Shown piece after piece: positions 20,062 through 29,169 of a DNA stretch of 40,996 bases. Under the pieces are notes generated by a model. That model was not told where the DNA came from and did no database searches. It worked only from the letters and a program-made list of their open reading frames with translations. Made by a program: the position numbers and the translations under genes. Origin of the DNA: SAR202 cluster bacterium (GTDB lineage: Bacteria; Chloroflexota; Dehalococcoidia; Lucifugimonadales; Australimonadaceae); NCBI GenBank assembly GCA_016872415.1, contig VGZX01000001.1, forward strand, positions 74,287 to 115,282, read 5' to 3'. Positions within the stretch are counted from its first letter, which is position 1; each line of letters opens with the position of its first letter.

Positions 20062-20080
20062 TATATCGTTACTCGATATA
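20062..20080 (+). promoter_or_regulatory. Inverted repeat TATATCG-N5-CGATATA, candidate PadR operator
   Basis: Read directly in the hpnH/padR divergent intergenic region, 35 nt upstream of padR ATG; candidate -35 TTGACG at 20041. Confidence 0.65.
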
Positions 20081-20114
20081 GCAAGAGCCGTCATAGCAAC
20101 CACGGAAGCCACGC

Positions 20115-20471
20115 ATGCCTGCTAAACGTCCGCCCTTCGCTCCGCTGCCTCCGGCGGCCTTCCACGTCCTGATCGCCATTGGCGCCGGCGAGCGTCACGG
20201 TTACGCCATCATGCGCGAGGTCGAGCGCATCACCGACGGCACCGTCCGCATGGGCCCGGGTACCCTCTACGGGACGATCAAGCGATTACTCGACGACGGC
20301 CTGATCGAGGAGCGCGGGCAGCGCGCCGACCCCTCGCACGTCGATCAGCGACGCCGCTACTACCGCGTCACGGCCCTCGGGCGATCCTCGGTGGCGGCGG
20401 AGGTCAAGCGTCTAGAGGCCATGATCGACAAGACCGGAGCGCGCACTTGGGCGCCGGGGAGCCAGCCATGA
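20115..20471 (+). CDS. PadR family transcriptional regulator
   Basis: FHVLIAIGAGERHGYAIMREVERITDGTVRMGPGTLYGTIKRLLDDGLIEE...RRRYYRVTALGRSSVAAEVKRLE. Confidence 0.92.
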   Translation: MPAKRPPFAPLPPAAFHVLIAIGAGERHGYAIMREVERITDGTVRMGPGTLYGTIKRLLDDGLIEERGQRADPSHVDQRRRYYRVTALGRSSVAAEVKRLEAMIDKTGARTWAPGSQP

Positions 20472-21055
20472 AGGCCGACCCCGTGGCGGTTTACCGGCGC
20501 CTGTTGCTGCTGTAACCGGCTGCGTTTCGCCTTGCCTACGGCGAAGCCATGGTCCAGTTATTCGCCGACATGCTCGCCGACCAGCGTCGGTCAGGCCGGC
20601 GCCTCGGAATGCTCGGCTTGTGGGCACGCGTATTCGCCGACTGCCTGTCGAGTGCTTCGAGAAAACGAATGGAGGACACCATGCGCGTCAACGACGCCGC
20701 CCTCACCCGTCTGCTGGTCTTCGCGGTTCCCACCGCCGTCGCGGTCCTCTACATGGTGGGGCTGGGCCTCGCCGGGCTCGCCGTCCTCATCGCCGGTATC
20801 GCGGCGCTCGTCGCCCGAAGGCGGTCGCTGCCAACCGCTTTCGTGGGCTCGCGCCCCGGCCGCTGGTGGGCTTGGTCGCTCGCCGGTGCCGCCATGGTGG
20901 CCGCCAGCGTCACCGCGGGCATGCTGTCCGGCGAGTTCGACGCGACGCGGTGGCTGCTGTTCAGCGTGCTCTTCGTGGTCGGCGCCCTCACCGTCAGCGT
21001 ATCGGTCGTCCGCGCGCTCGCGTGGAAACTGGGCCGGCCGCCCGCGTCCGCGTGA
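20468..21055 (+). pseudogene. PadR-partner membrane protein interrupted by in-frame TAA (20513-20515)
   Basis: Continuous frame MKADPVAVYRRLLLL*PAAFRLAYGEAMVQLFADMLADQRRSGRRLGMLGLWARVFADCL...; ATG overlaps padR TGA; stop replaces the Tyr expected in LLxLYPxxFRxxYGExM. Confidence 0.75.
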
Positions 21056-21088
21056 ATCGGCGCCGTGGCCGGCTGGCCTGGGCAGGCG

Positions 21089-22129
21089 TCACTTCTGCCG
21101 CGTGACGAAGAACTTGGCCATCGCCTCGATCGTCCGTCGCACGGCCGGCGTCAGCCCCAACCCCGCCGCCATGCCGACGGCCGCGGCCGCCTGCCGTTCG
21201 GCCACCTGCTGCACGTAGGCCTTCGCTTGCAGCCGGTCCAAGATGGCGAGCACGCGATCGACGTTGTCCGCCGTCACCTCGTCGTCGGCATAGGTGGCCC
21301 GCAGCCAGGCGCGCTCCGACTCATCGGCGTGCTGGAACAGATATACCGCCGGCAACGATTTCTTCTTCCGGCGGATGTCGGCGCCCACCGCCTTGCCCGT
21401 GGCGGCGGGATCGCCCCAAATGCCCAGATAGTCGTCGCGCACCTGGAAGGCCAGCCCCAGCCGGCGTCCGCACACGCCAAACGCGTGCGCCAGGCTCGCG
21501 TCGCGCGTCGCCACCAGCGCGCCCAAAAACATCGCCCCCTCGATCAACGCGCCGGTCTTGCGGCCCACCATGTCCAGGTAGTTGTCCGTCGTCACGTCGT
21601 CCGATTGCTCGAATGCCATGTCGAGGTATTGTCCCTCGATCATCTCCAGGTAGCGCGCCGTCAGCTCCATCGCCGCCTCGATCACCGCGTCGGCCGGCAG
21701 GCCCACCCGCGACAGCGCCAGCAGCGTGTCGTCGGCCACCACCCGCATGGCATTGCCGGCGGTCACCGCCTGCGGCACGCCCCGGAAGCTCCAGAGCGTG
21801 GGCCTGCCGCGGCGCAACACATCGCCATCCTGTATGTCGTCGTGGACGAGGGAGAAGTTGTGTATCAACTCCAGGGCGGCCGCGGCGGGCAGGGCGCGGC
21901 GCCAATCGCCGCCGGCCATCTCGCATGCGGCCAGGCACAGCACGGGGCGGAGCGCCTTGCCGCCGTCCTCCTCCGCCGGCTCGCCGTGCTGGTCCTCCCA
22001 GCCAAGGTGATAGCGCAGCAGACCGTGCAGCCCCGGCGCGTTGGGCACGGCCTCGCGCAAACGGCTCTTCACCGCGGGCAGGAACCGCTGAACCAGCGCT
22101 GCGACCTCACGGTCGGCTGTCGTCACCAC
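21089..22129 (-). CDS. Polyprenyl synthetase (farnesyl/geranylgeranyl diphosphate synthase family)
   Basis: GGKALRPVLCLAACEM; FARM DDIQDGD; SARM DDYLGIWGD. Confidence 0.93.
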   Translation of the reverse strand: MVTTADREVAALVQRFLPAVKSRLREAVPNAPGLHGLLRYHLGWEDQHGEPAEEDGGKALRPVLCLAACEMAGGDWRRALPAAAALELIHNFSLVHDDIQDGDVLRRGRPTLWSFRGVPQAVTAGNAMRVVADDTLLALSRVGLPADAVIEAAMELTARYLEMIEGQYLDMAFEQSDDVTTDNYLDMVGRKTGALIEGAMFLGALVATRDASLAHAFGVCGRRLGLAFQVRDDYLGIWGDPAATGKAVGADIRRKKKSLPAVYLFQHADESERAWLRATYADDEVTADNVDRVLAILDRLQAKAYVQQVAERQAAAAVGMAAGLGLTPAVRRTIEAMAKFFVTRQK

Positions 22130-22249
22130 GGCATCGTCTCGTCATCCGGTTGCGACCGCATCATGGACGGCGAAATCGGCTCGCTGGCGCGGAGCGTACC
22201 GCGCGCCGCGAGGCGGTGTCAAGCGCGCCGGGCGCCCGGCGCCTGTTCC

Positions 22250-22471
22250 TCAACGCTCGCCCCGGAGCCGTTTGAGGTCCGCCATGATCGAATCGACCCG
22301 CCGGTCGAGCGGCCAGCGCGAGAAGGCGACCAGCGCCAGCAGCAGCACATGGGTCAGCGGCAGAATCGCCAGGCCCGCCAGCAGGGGATCCCAGCCGATG
22401 CGCCGCAAGATGCGGGTCCAGGCGACCACGGCGATGACGGTGAGGACGAGCGCGGCGATGATCCAAGGCAT
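22250..22471 (-). CDS. Small membrane protein, hypothetical
   Basis: MPWIIAALVLTVIAVVAWTRILRRIGWDPLLAGLAILPLTHVLLLALVAFSRWPLDRRV; two TM stretches. Confidence 0.55.
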   Translation of the reverse strand: MPWIIAALVLTVIAVVAWTRILRRIGWDPLLAGLAILPLTHVLLLALVAFSRWPLDRRVDSIMADLKRLRGER

Positions 22472-22480
22472 GCGCGACGC

Positions 22481-23848
22481 CTACGTCCGCCGAGCCGCGG
22501 CTCCCAGGTGCCGCAGCAGCTCGACCGTGTGCAAGAGGCCCAGGCGGAAGTAGTCGCGCCGTATGTTCTCGTTCGGCGCATGAATGCGGTTGCCGGGATA
22601 GTCGACCCCGCACGAGGCCACGGGCACGTTCAGAATCTCTTGCACGGGGTATTGCGGCCCCGTGCCGGTCATGCTCGGCTGAATGTAGGGCTCGTTGCCG
22701 TACACGCTCCTGGCCGATTCGGCCACGACCTTCACGAACGGGTCGGTCACCTTCGTCCGCGCGGCTCGCTCCGACGTGAACACGCTGATCTTGATGTCGC
22801 TGAACCCGCGCTCGTCCAAATGCGCGCGCAGGCTCGCCAATATCTCCTCGGGGTCCTGGTTCGGCACCAGGCGGAAGTCGAGTTTCGCCTTCGCCGTCGC
22901 CGGCAGAATCGTCTTCGCCCCCTTGCCGGTGTAGCCCGACCCGAAGCCCGCGATGTTGCACGTGGGGTCCATGATCAGCCGCCGGCGGAACTCGAAGCCG
23001 GTCGCCTCGCCGACCGCCATCTCCACGCCCAAGTTGCTCAAGAACTGGCTCGCCGTGTCGGGCAGGGCACGTATCGCCTCCAGCTCCTCCTCCAACGCGG
23101 GACGAATGCGGTCGTAAAAGCCCCGCAATTGAATGCGCTCGTTGGCGTCCTTCAGCGTGTTCAACGCCCACACCAGCCGCCATGCCGGGTTCGGCACCAC
23201 CGGCGCGTACGACGAGTGCGAGTCCGTCGATGCCGCGTCGCACTCCAGCTCCACGTACAGCAAACCCTTCACGCCCAGCGTGATGAGCGGGCGTCCGTCC
23301 CAGTTCACGCCGCCGCCTTCCCAAATGCAAGCGTCGGCCCGCAGCCTCGTCCGGTGCCGGTGCACGAAGTCGTGGAAGCCCGGGCTGCCGATCTCCTCGC
23401 AACCCTCGATCACCCACTTGATGTTCACCGGTAGGCCGCCGCCCGCCTCGCGCAGCGCCTTCACCGCCGCCAGGCGCGCGATGATCGGCCCCTTGTCGTC
23501 CGATATGCCGCGCCCGTAAATGTGGCCGTTGCGCTCCGTCGGCTCGAAGGGCGGCGTCTCCCACTCGTCCAGCGGGTCCGGCGGCTGCACGTCGTAGTGG
23601 TTGTAGAAGAGCAACGTATAGTCGCTCTCCCCCTCCGCCTCGCCCACCACCACCGGATAATCCGGATCACCGCTCGACAGCAGCTCCGCCTTGAAGCCCG
23701 CCTGCCGCAGTTGGTCGGCCACCACCGCGCCGCACTCCTTCACTCCCACGCGCTGCGCGCTGATGCTCGGCTGCGCCGCCAACCGCTTCAAGTCGGCGAC
23801 CGTCCGCTCCAAATGCCGGTCGACATATTGCTCGATGGCCCTGTCCAC
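22481..23848 (-). CDS. M20 family dipeptidase/peptidase
   Basis: LLFYNHYDVQPPDPLDEWETPPFEP...YGRGISDDKGP...EGCEEIGSPG. Confidence 0.92.
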   Translation of the reverse strand: MDRAIEQYVDRHLERTVADLKRLAAQPSISAQRVGVKECGAVVADQLRQAGFKAELLSSGDPDYPVVVGEAEGESDYTLLFYNHYDVQPPDPLDEWETPPFEPTERNGHIYGRGISDDKGPIIARLAAVKALREAGGGLPVNIKWVIEGCEEIGSPGFHDFVHRHRTRLRADACIWEGGGVNWDGRPLITLGVKGLLYVELECDAASTDSHSSYAPVVPNPAWRLVWALNTLKDANERIQLRGFYDRIRPALEEELEAIRALPDTASQFLSNLGVEMAVGEATGFEFRRRLIMDPTCNIAGFGSGYTGKGAKTILPATAKAKLDFRLVPNQDPEEILASLRAHLDERGFSDIKISVFTSERAARTKVTDPFVKVVAESARSVYGNEPYIQPSMTGTGPQYPVQEILNVPVASCGVDYPGNRIHAPNENIRRDYFRLGLLHTVELLRHLGAAARRT

Positions 23849-24029
23849 GGCGCGGCCTCCAACGTGGGAGAATGGCGATCATGTTCCGTGGCGCCACCAC
23901 CACTGTCAAGAATCGCCTAACCCCTGCGCGCCGCCCCGCATGGTGGGAAGGGGAGGGCGCGCCGGTGTTTCGGTGGTACGGTATATGGCCCGCGTCGTTC
24001 GGACGCGCTGCCGCCCGAGGAGGTGCCGC

Positions 24030-24680
24030 ATGGTGAAACGGACGCACCCCGAAACGCACGTCAACGGCCGTGGCGACCTGATACCGCGGCTGGCCGTCGG
24101 CCTCATGGGCTCCGCCGGCAGCGTCATGCTGCCCGAGGTCCGCTCCCGCGTGCGCCGTCTGGGCCAAATCATCGCCGAGCGCGGCTACGTGCTCATCACC
24201 GGCGCCGCGCCCGGACTGCCGCACCAGGGCGTGCGCGGCGCGCACGAAATGGGTGGTGTCGTCGTCGGCATCTCACCGGCCCTCAACCTCGAGGAGCGCA
24301 TCAAGCGCTACGGCTCGCCCACGCGCGGCTACGACGCCATCATCTACACCGGATCGGGGCTCATGGGCCGCGAGATCGAGAACATCCGCTCCAGCGACGT
24401 AGTCATCATCGCGGGCGGCCGCTCCGGCACCTTGGGCGAGTTCGCCATCGCCTACGACGAGGCCAAGGGCATCGGCGTCCTCACGGGCACCGGGGGCATC
24501 GCCGACCGCATTGAGGAGATCGTCGCGATGGTGAACAAGGAAACCGGCGCCCTCATCTGTTATGACTCGAACCCGGAGGCGCTAATGGATAAGCTCGAAC
24601 GCGTCTTTTGGGAACAGATTCACACGCGCCATCTCGCCGCCCTCGAAAACCACGACCCGGACGGCATCGCGGAACGCTAG
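24030..24680 (+). CDS. LOG/TIGR00725-like nucleotide-binding (SLOG) protein
   Basis: LAVGLMGSAGS...LGQIIAERGYVLITGAAPGLPHQGVRGAHEMGGVVVGISP...DVVIIAGGRSGTLGEFAIAYDEAKGIGVL; GAGGAGG RBS. Confidence 0.82.
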   Translation: MVKRTHPETHVNGRGDLIPRLAVGLMGSAGSVMLPEVRSRVRRLGQIIAERGYVLITGAAPGLPHQGVRGAHEMGGVVVGISPALNLEERIKRYGSPTRGYDAIIYTGSGLMGREIENIRSSDVVIIAGGRSGTLGEFAIAYDEAKGIGVLTGTGGIADRIEEIVAMVNKETGALICYDSNPEALMDKLERVFWEQIHTRHLAALENHDPDGIAER

Positions 24681-24709
24681 CGGCCGGGTCCGTCGCCACG
24701 GCTGGCGCG

Positions 24710-25072
24710 CTACGGCTCCGTCTCCGGTGGCTTGGCCGTCCGGCGGCCGTGATCGGCGATCGAGCCGATGGGTGCCCCGAACCGGTGGATGAGGCCGACG
24801 CCGTGCCGCTGCCGCCTGTCGCACACGTCGCACGCCATGAAGCCCTCGCTCATCTCCCGAGGCGTCAGCACGCGCCGCATCCCCGATCCTTCGCACAGCT
24901 CCTTCGGCGTGGTCAGCCGGTGGACCACGAAGACGCCCAGCGCAAACGTACCGACGAGGCCCAGCAGCATGAGCAGCACGCCGCCACGCCACGAGACCAG
25001 CCACAGCACGGCGACCGCCAGCAGGAAGGCCCACGGAAGCGCCTTACGCACCGACACCTCCCGCGACGCCAC
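24710..25072 (-). CDS. Small membrane protein with C-terminal CxxC motif, hypothetical
   Basis: ALPWAFLLAVAVLWLVSWRGGVLLMLLGLVGTFALGVFVVHRL...FMACDVCDRRQRHG. Confidence 0.55.
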   Translation of the reverse strand: MASREVSVRKALPWAFLLAVAVLWLVSWRGGVLLMLLGLVGTFALGVFVVHRLTTPKELCEGSGMRRVLTPREMSEGFMACDVCDRRQRHGVGLIHRFGAPIGSIADHGRRTAKPPETEP

Positions 25073-25096
25073 GACATCCGCGTCGGGCCAATTGTA

Positions 25097-25585
25097 CTAT
25101 CGCGAGCCGCCGGCGCCTGCCTCCGCCGCGATGGGCCACAGCACCTGCGTCCGCCAGTCCGCCGAGCCGGGCTCGGCGGTTTCGTGCGCCAAATAGCGTT
25201 CCATGGGCTGCCCTGTCCGCCGCGCGCCGTGCCGCTCGATCCACCGGTTCACCGCGATGTGCGCCGGCCTCACACTGGCGATCGGCCCCACATGCGTCGT
25301 CGCTGCGGCCTTGCCGGCATAGGTCACCGCCGCTCGCACGCGCTCGCCGCCCGCCAGCGGCCGCTCCACCGGCACGCCGGCCTCGAAATCGATCGCGAAT
25401 GCCCCGAACTCGTGGTACGTGCAGAAGGGCGGCCCCGCCAAGGAGCCGCCCTCGTTCCGCACGTAGTCCGTTACTTCCGCCAGCGCGGCAGGGAACCGGG
25501 CCAGGAAGTCCTGGCGCCGCACCTTCAACCGCAGCACCACCGCCGGTTGCGCCACGCAGTCGACGATGCCGACGTCATAAGCCAT
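25097..25585 (-). CDS. GyrI-like / AraC effector-binding domain protein
   Basis: stand-alone MAYDVGIVDCVAQPAVVLRLKVRRQDF...GPPFCTYHEFGAFAIDFEAGVPVERPL...THVGPIASVRPAHIAVNRWIERHG...ERYLAHETAEP. Confidence 0.78.
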   Translation of the reverse strand: MAYDVGIVDCVAQPAVVLRLKVRRQDFLARFPAALAEVTDYVRNEGGSLAGPPFCTYHEFGAFAIDFEAGVPVERPLAGGERVRAAVTYAGKAAATTHVGPIASVRPAHIAVNRWIERHGARRTGQPMERYLAHETAEPGSADWRTQVLWPIAAEAGAGGSR

Positions 25586-25591
25586 CGCGGC

Positions 25592-27013
25592 CTAGCCTCC
25601 ACCGCCCGATACGCCCGGCACCACGCCCGGCTCCGTCATCCGGGCTGGGTCCAGCAGCGTCCGCAGCTGCTCGTCGCTCAGGCCGGCCTTCTCCTTCGCC
25701 AGCTCGCGAATCGTGCGGCCCGTCGCTGCCGCTTCCTTCGCCAGCGCCGCCGCCCGGTCGTAGCCGATGGCCGGCGTCAAGCCCGTCGCCAGCATCAGGC
25801 CCTGCTCCACCATCTCCGGACCCTTCGACGTCGCCTTGATGCCCACCACGCATTGCTTTTCGAAATTGGCCGTCGCCGACGCCAACACCGTGATGGCCTG
25901 GTGCATATTGTAGGCGGCCACGGGCCAATAGGTGTTCAGCTCCAGGTAGCCGCCCTGCGCCGCCGCCGCCACGGCCGCGTCGTTGCCGATCACCTGGCAC
26001 ACCACCTGCACCAGCGATTCGGCGATGACGGGGTTCACCTTGCCCGGCATGATCGACGACCCCGGCTGCACGGTCGGCAACTCCAGCTCGCCAAGGCCGG
26101 CGCGCGGCCCGGACGACAGCCACCGCAGGTCGTTCGCGATCTTCTGGAGCGATACGGCGGCAGCCCGCACCGCGCCGCTCGCGGCCAGCAACGCGTCTTG
26201 CGTGGCCTGTGCCTGAAAGTGATACGGCGTTTCCTTCACGGGAATGCCCAGCTCTCGCGCGAGGATCGCGCACGCCTTCGACGCGAACTCCGGGTGGGCG
26301 TTCACGCCCGTGCCGACCGCCGTGCCGCCCAGCGCCACCTCCGACAACGCCGCGACATGCGGTCGCAGCCGCTCTTGCGCCAGCTTCACGGCCTGGGCGA
26401 AGCCCAGGAACTCCTGTCCTAGCCGAATGGGCGTGGCATCCTGCAAGTGCGTGCGCCCGGTCTTGATGATCGGCCAGAACTCGCGAGACTTTTCCATCAG
26501 CGCCTTTTCGAGCGACGCCAGCGCCGGCAGCAGCCGCTTATCCAGCGCCACCGCCGCCGTGAGGTGCGTCGCCGTCGGAATCACGTCGTTCGACGACTGC
26601 CCGCGGTTCACGTCGTCGTTCGGGTGGACGTTCTTGCCCGCCGTCTTGATCACCTCGCGCGCCCGCCGCGCGATCACCTCGTTCGCGTTCGTGTTGGTCG
26701 ACGTTCCCGAGCCCGTCTGGAACAGATCGACGACGAAGTGAGCGTCCCACTTGCCCTCCACCACCTCCGTCGCCGCCAGCACGATCGCGTCGGCCACCTC
26801 CTTGTCGATCAGGCCGAGCTCCGCGTTCACGCGCGCCGCGGCGCGCTTCACCGCCCCCAGAATGTGGTTGAACTCCGGCGGATAGCGCAAATTGCTCACC
26901 GGAAAGTTCAGCACGGCGCGTTGCGTCGAGGCTCCCCAGTAGGCATTTGCGGGCACCTCCATCGTGCCCATGGTGTCGCGTTCGGTGCGGGTTCCAGACT
27001 GCTGTTGCGTCAT
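25592..27013 (-). CDS. fumC: Class II fumarate hydratase
   Basis: GTMEVPANAYWGASTQRAVLNFPVS; DVNRGQSSNDVIPTATHLTAAV; SSIMPGKVNPVIAESLVQVVCQVIGND. Confidence 0.93.
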   Translation of the reverse strand: MTQQQSGTRTERDTMGTMEVPANAYWGASTQRAVLNFPVSNLRYPPEFNHILGAVKRAAARVNAELGLIDKEVADAIVLAATEVVEGKWDAHFVVDLFQTGSGTSTNTNANEVIARRAREVIKTAGKNVHPNDDVNRGQSSNDVIPTATHLTAAVALDKRLLPALASLEKALMEKSREFWPIIKTGRTHLQDATPIRLGQEFLGFAQAVKLAQERLRPHVAALSEVALGGTAVGTGVNAHPEFASKACAILARELGIPVKETPYHFQAQATQDALLAASGAVRAAAVSLQKIANDLRWLSSGPRAGLGELELPTVQPGSSIMPGKVNPVIAESLVQVVCQVIGNDAAVAAAAQGGYLELNTYWPVAAYNMHQAITVLASATANFEKQCVVGIKATSKGPEMVEQGLMLATGLTPAIGYDRAAALAKEAAATGRTIRELAKEKAGLSDEQLRTLLDPARMTEPGVVPGVSGGGG

Positions 27014-27223
27014 CCTCGGGTGCCCCCTCGCAAGTTGGTGACGGTCACGAATAACGGATCTTATCGCCCCCACCGCCTGGCTGCTAGCCCGCCGCGAGCC
27101 GTTCAGTCAAATTCTCGAAATTCGTTTAAACGGAACCTTGGAATCGAGGAACAATCGCGGGGCCGCATGCTACAATCCGCCGGAATCCAAGGCGACGAAC
27201 GCCTTCCCGGCCAGGTAGCACCC

Positions 27224-28186
27224 ATGCAGCAATCGCCGTCCAGCTTCCGCCAAGCCGTCATCGCGGTCGTGTTCAGCGCCATCGTCTTGGCGCTCATCGC
27301 CGTCACCGCTTGGTTCGCAGGCTACGCCGACGACCGTTTCGGCCACGGCCCGCTGCCCAGCGGCCTCGACTGGCGTCGCGCCTATCTCGCCACGCTGCTG
27401 GTCGGCCTCTCGGGCGTCGTCTGCGGCGCCGGCGTCGTCATGGGCATGCGCGCCATCAAGCAATACGCCCTCACCTTCGCCTGGCTCGCCTATGTCGTCC
27501 TCACCGGCGCGCTCGTGCTCTGGTTCTTCGCCCCCATCCAGCGCTTCGGCGCGCCCCCCTTCCTCGGCCTGCCGGAATTCCTCGTGAGCGTCGCCGGACG
27601 CATGGTCGTCACCGTCGCTCTCGGCGCCCTGCTGCTCGGCGGGGTCGACTTCAGGCGCATCCGGATTGGCAAGCCCGCCCCGGCGCCCGCGCCCGAGCCC
27701 ATCGCGGCCGGCGCGGCCCGCTCCGAGCGCACCGTCATTCGCGGCCTGCCCGGACGCTTCACGCCCAACGCCTGGCGGTCCCTTTCTTTCATGCAGGACG
27801 AAGCCAAGCGCTTCGACCACGGCTACATGGGCACCGAGCACCTCCTGCTCGGCATCCTGCGCGACGAGCAGTCCGTCGCCACGCGCGCGCTCATCAACCT
27901 CAAGGTCGACATCGCCAGCGTGCGCGCGCACATCGAGCAGGGAATCGGCCGGCGTGGATCGCTCTACTCCGGCACCACCGGCCTCACGCGCCGCTGCCAG
28001 CAGGTCATCGAAGGCGCCGCGCGCCTCTCCCGCGCCGACGGCCAGCAGCTCGTCGGCACCGGCCACCTGCTACACTCGCTGGTGCAGATCGAGGAAGACA
28101 TGGCCGCTCAAACGCTGCAACAGGCAGGCGTCACGCCCACGCGCCTCGCCAACGAGCTCCGACGCCTCGGCCCCGAGAGCGAATAG
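27224..28186 (+). CDS. Integral-membrane protein with C-terminal Clp N (R) repeat domain, no ATPase
   Basis: Four hydrophobic segments, then FTPNAWRSLSFMQDEAKRFDHGYMGTEHLLLGILRDEQSVATRALINLKVDIASVRAHIEQGI...RADGQQLVGTGHLLHSLVQIEEDMAAQTLQQAGV, ClpC-like N-domain repeats. Confidence 0.82.
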   Translation: MQQSPSSFRQAVIAVVFSAIVLALIAVTAWFAGYADDRFGHGPLPSGLDWRRAYLATLLVGLSGVVCGAGVVMGMRAIKQYALTFAWLAYVVLTGALVLWFFAPIQRFGAPPFLGLPEFLVSVAGRMVVTVALGALLLGGVDFRRIRIGKPAPAPAPEPIAAGAARSERTVIRGLPGRFTPNAWRSLSFMQDEAKRFDHGYMGTEHLLLGILRDEQSVATRALINLKVDIASVRAHIEQGIGRRGSLYSGTTGLTRRCQQVIEGAARLSRADGQQLVGTGHLLHSLVQIEEDMAAQTLQQAGVTPTRLANELRRLGPESE

Positions 28187-28253
28187 GCGCCTTCCGCCGC
28201 CATCCTCCCCGCCGCTCGCCCGCATGCGGGATAATGGATATTGTTCTCCCCGT

Positions 28254-28329
28254 GGGCCCGTAGCTCAGTGGTTAGAGCGAGCGACTCATAATCGCTTGGT
28301 CGCAGGTTCGATCCCTGCCGGGCCCACCA
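28254..28329 (+). tRNA. tRNA with CAU anticodon, tRNA-Ile2(CAU)-like (k2C type), CCA encoded
   Basis: GGGCCCG-TA-GCTC..GAGC-G-AGCGA-CTCATAA-TCGCT-TGGTC-GCAGG-TTCGATC-CCTGC-CGGGCCC-ACCA folds as cloverleaf; body resembles E. coli ileX type rather than elongator Met. Confidence 0.93.
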
Positions 28330-28330
28330 G
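28324..28330 (+). repeat. 7-bp direct repeat CCACCAG at left boundary of hsdM segment (overlaps tRNA CCA end)
   Basis: Direct reading; matching copy at 29170-29176. Confidence 0.6.
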
Positions 28331-29169
28331 GCAGTCGACCAGGTCCGCCTCGGCGATGGCCGTGCGTATCTCGCCTTCGCCGGACTGGTTCGACGACATG
28401 GAGCCGTTCGCCAGCACGAAGCCCGCCGTGCCGTTGGGCGCCAGGTGATACAGGAAGTGCTGCACCCACGCGAAGTTAGCGTTGCCGGCGGGCGGCGCGC
28501 CATACACCCAGCGCTTGTCCTTGCGCAGCAGGTCGCCGCGCCAGTCGCTGTCGTTGAAGGGCGGGTTCGCCAGCACATAGTCGGCCCGCAGGTCGGGGAA
28601 CTGGTCGTTGTGGAAGCTGTCGCCCTGCGCGATCCGCGCGTCGATCCCGCGTATCGCTAGGTTCATCTTCGCCAGCCGCCACGTCGTGTAGTTCGACTCC
28701 TGGCCGTAGATCGACACCTGGCCCTTCGCCTTCCCGCTGTTGCCGTTCCCGTTGGCGTGCGCCTCGATGAACTTCGCCGACTGCACGAACATGCCGCCGG
28801 AGCCGCAGCACGGGTCGTAGACGCGGCCCTTGTAGGGCGCCAGCACCTCCACCAGCAGCCGCACCACATGCGTTGGCGTGTAGAACTGCCCGCCCTTCTT
28901 GCCCTCGGCGCTCGCGAACCGCGACAGGAAATATTCGTAAACCTTGCCGAGGATGTCCTTCGACTTGTTCTCCTTGTCGCCGAACTGGATGTTGGCGATG
29001 AGGTCGATGAGCTGGCCGAGGCGCTGCTTATCCAGCCCCGGCCGCGCGTACTCCTTCCGCAGCACGCCCTTGAGCGAAGGGTTGTCGCGCTCGATGGCTA
29101 CCACCGCCGCGTCGACGATCTCACCGATCTTCGGCTGCTTCGCCATCCCCTTTAGGTGCGGCCACCGCG

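Noticed and set aside
21065-23434. 789-aa plus-strand ORF antisense to polyprenyl synthase and M20 peptidase
   Set aside because: Low-complexity His/Arg-rich composition; spans two well-recognised genes on the other strand. Same reasoning applied to 24608..26422, 30821..32578, 16060..17976 and 2631..3671.
27038-27048. GTGAC-G-GTCAC dyad and CGTTTAAACG palindrome (27123-27132) between fumC and the Clp-N gene
   Set aside because: Short and not clearly placed relative to a promoter; insufficient to call a regulatory site.
26447-28186. 579-aa ORF suggesting a larger Clp-domain protein
   Set aside because: The upstream part is antisense to fumC; a plausible start is ATG 27224.
28219-28230. Palindrome CCCGCATGCGGG before the tRNA
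   Set aside because: 12 bp, no loop and no T-tract; palindromes of this size are expected by chance in GC-rich DNA.
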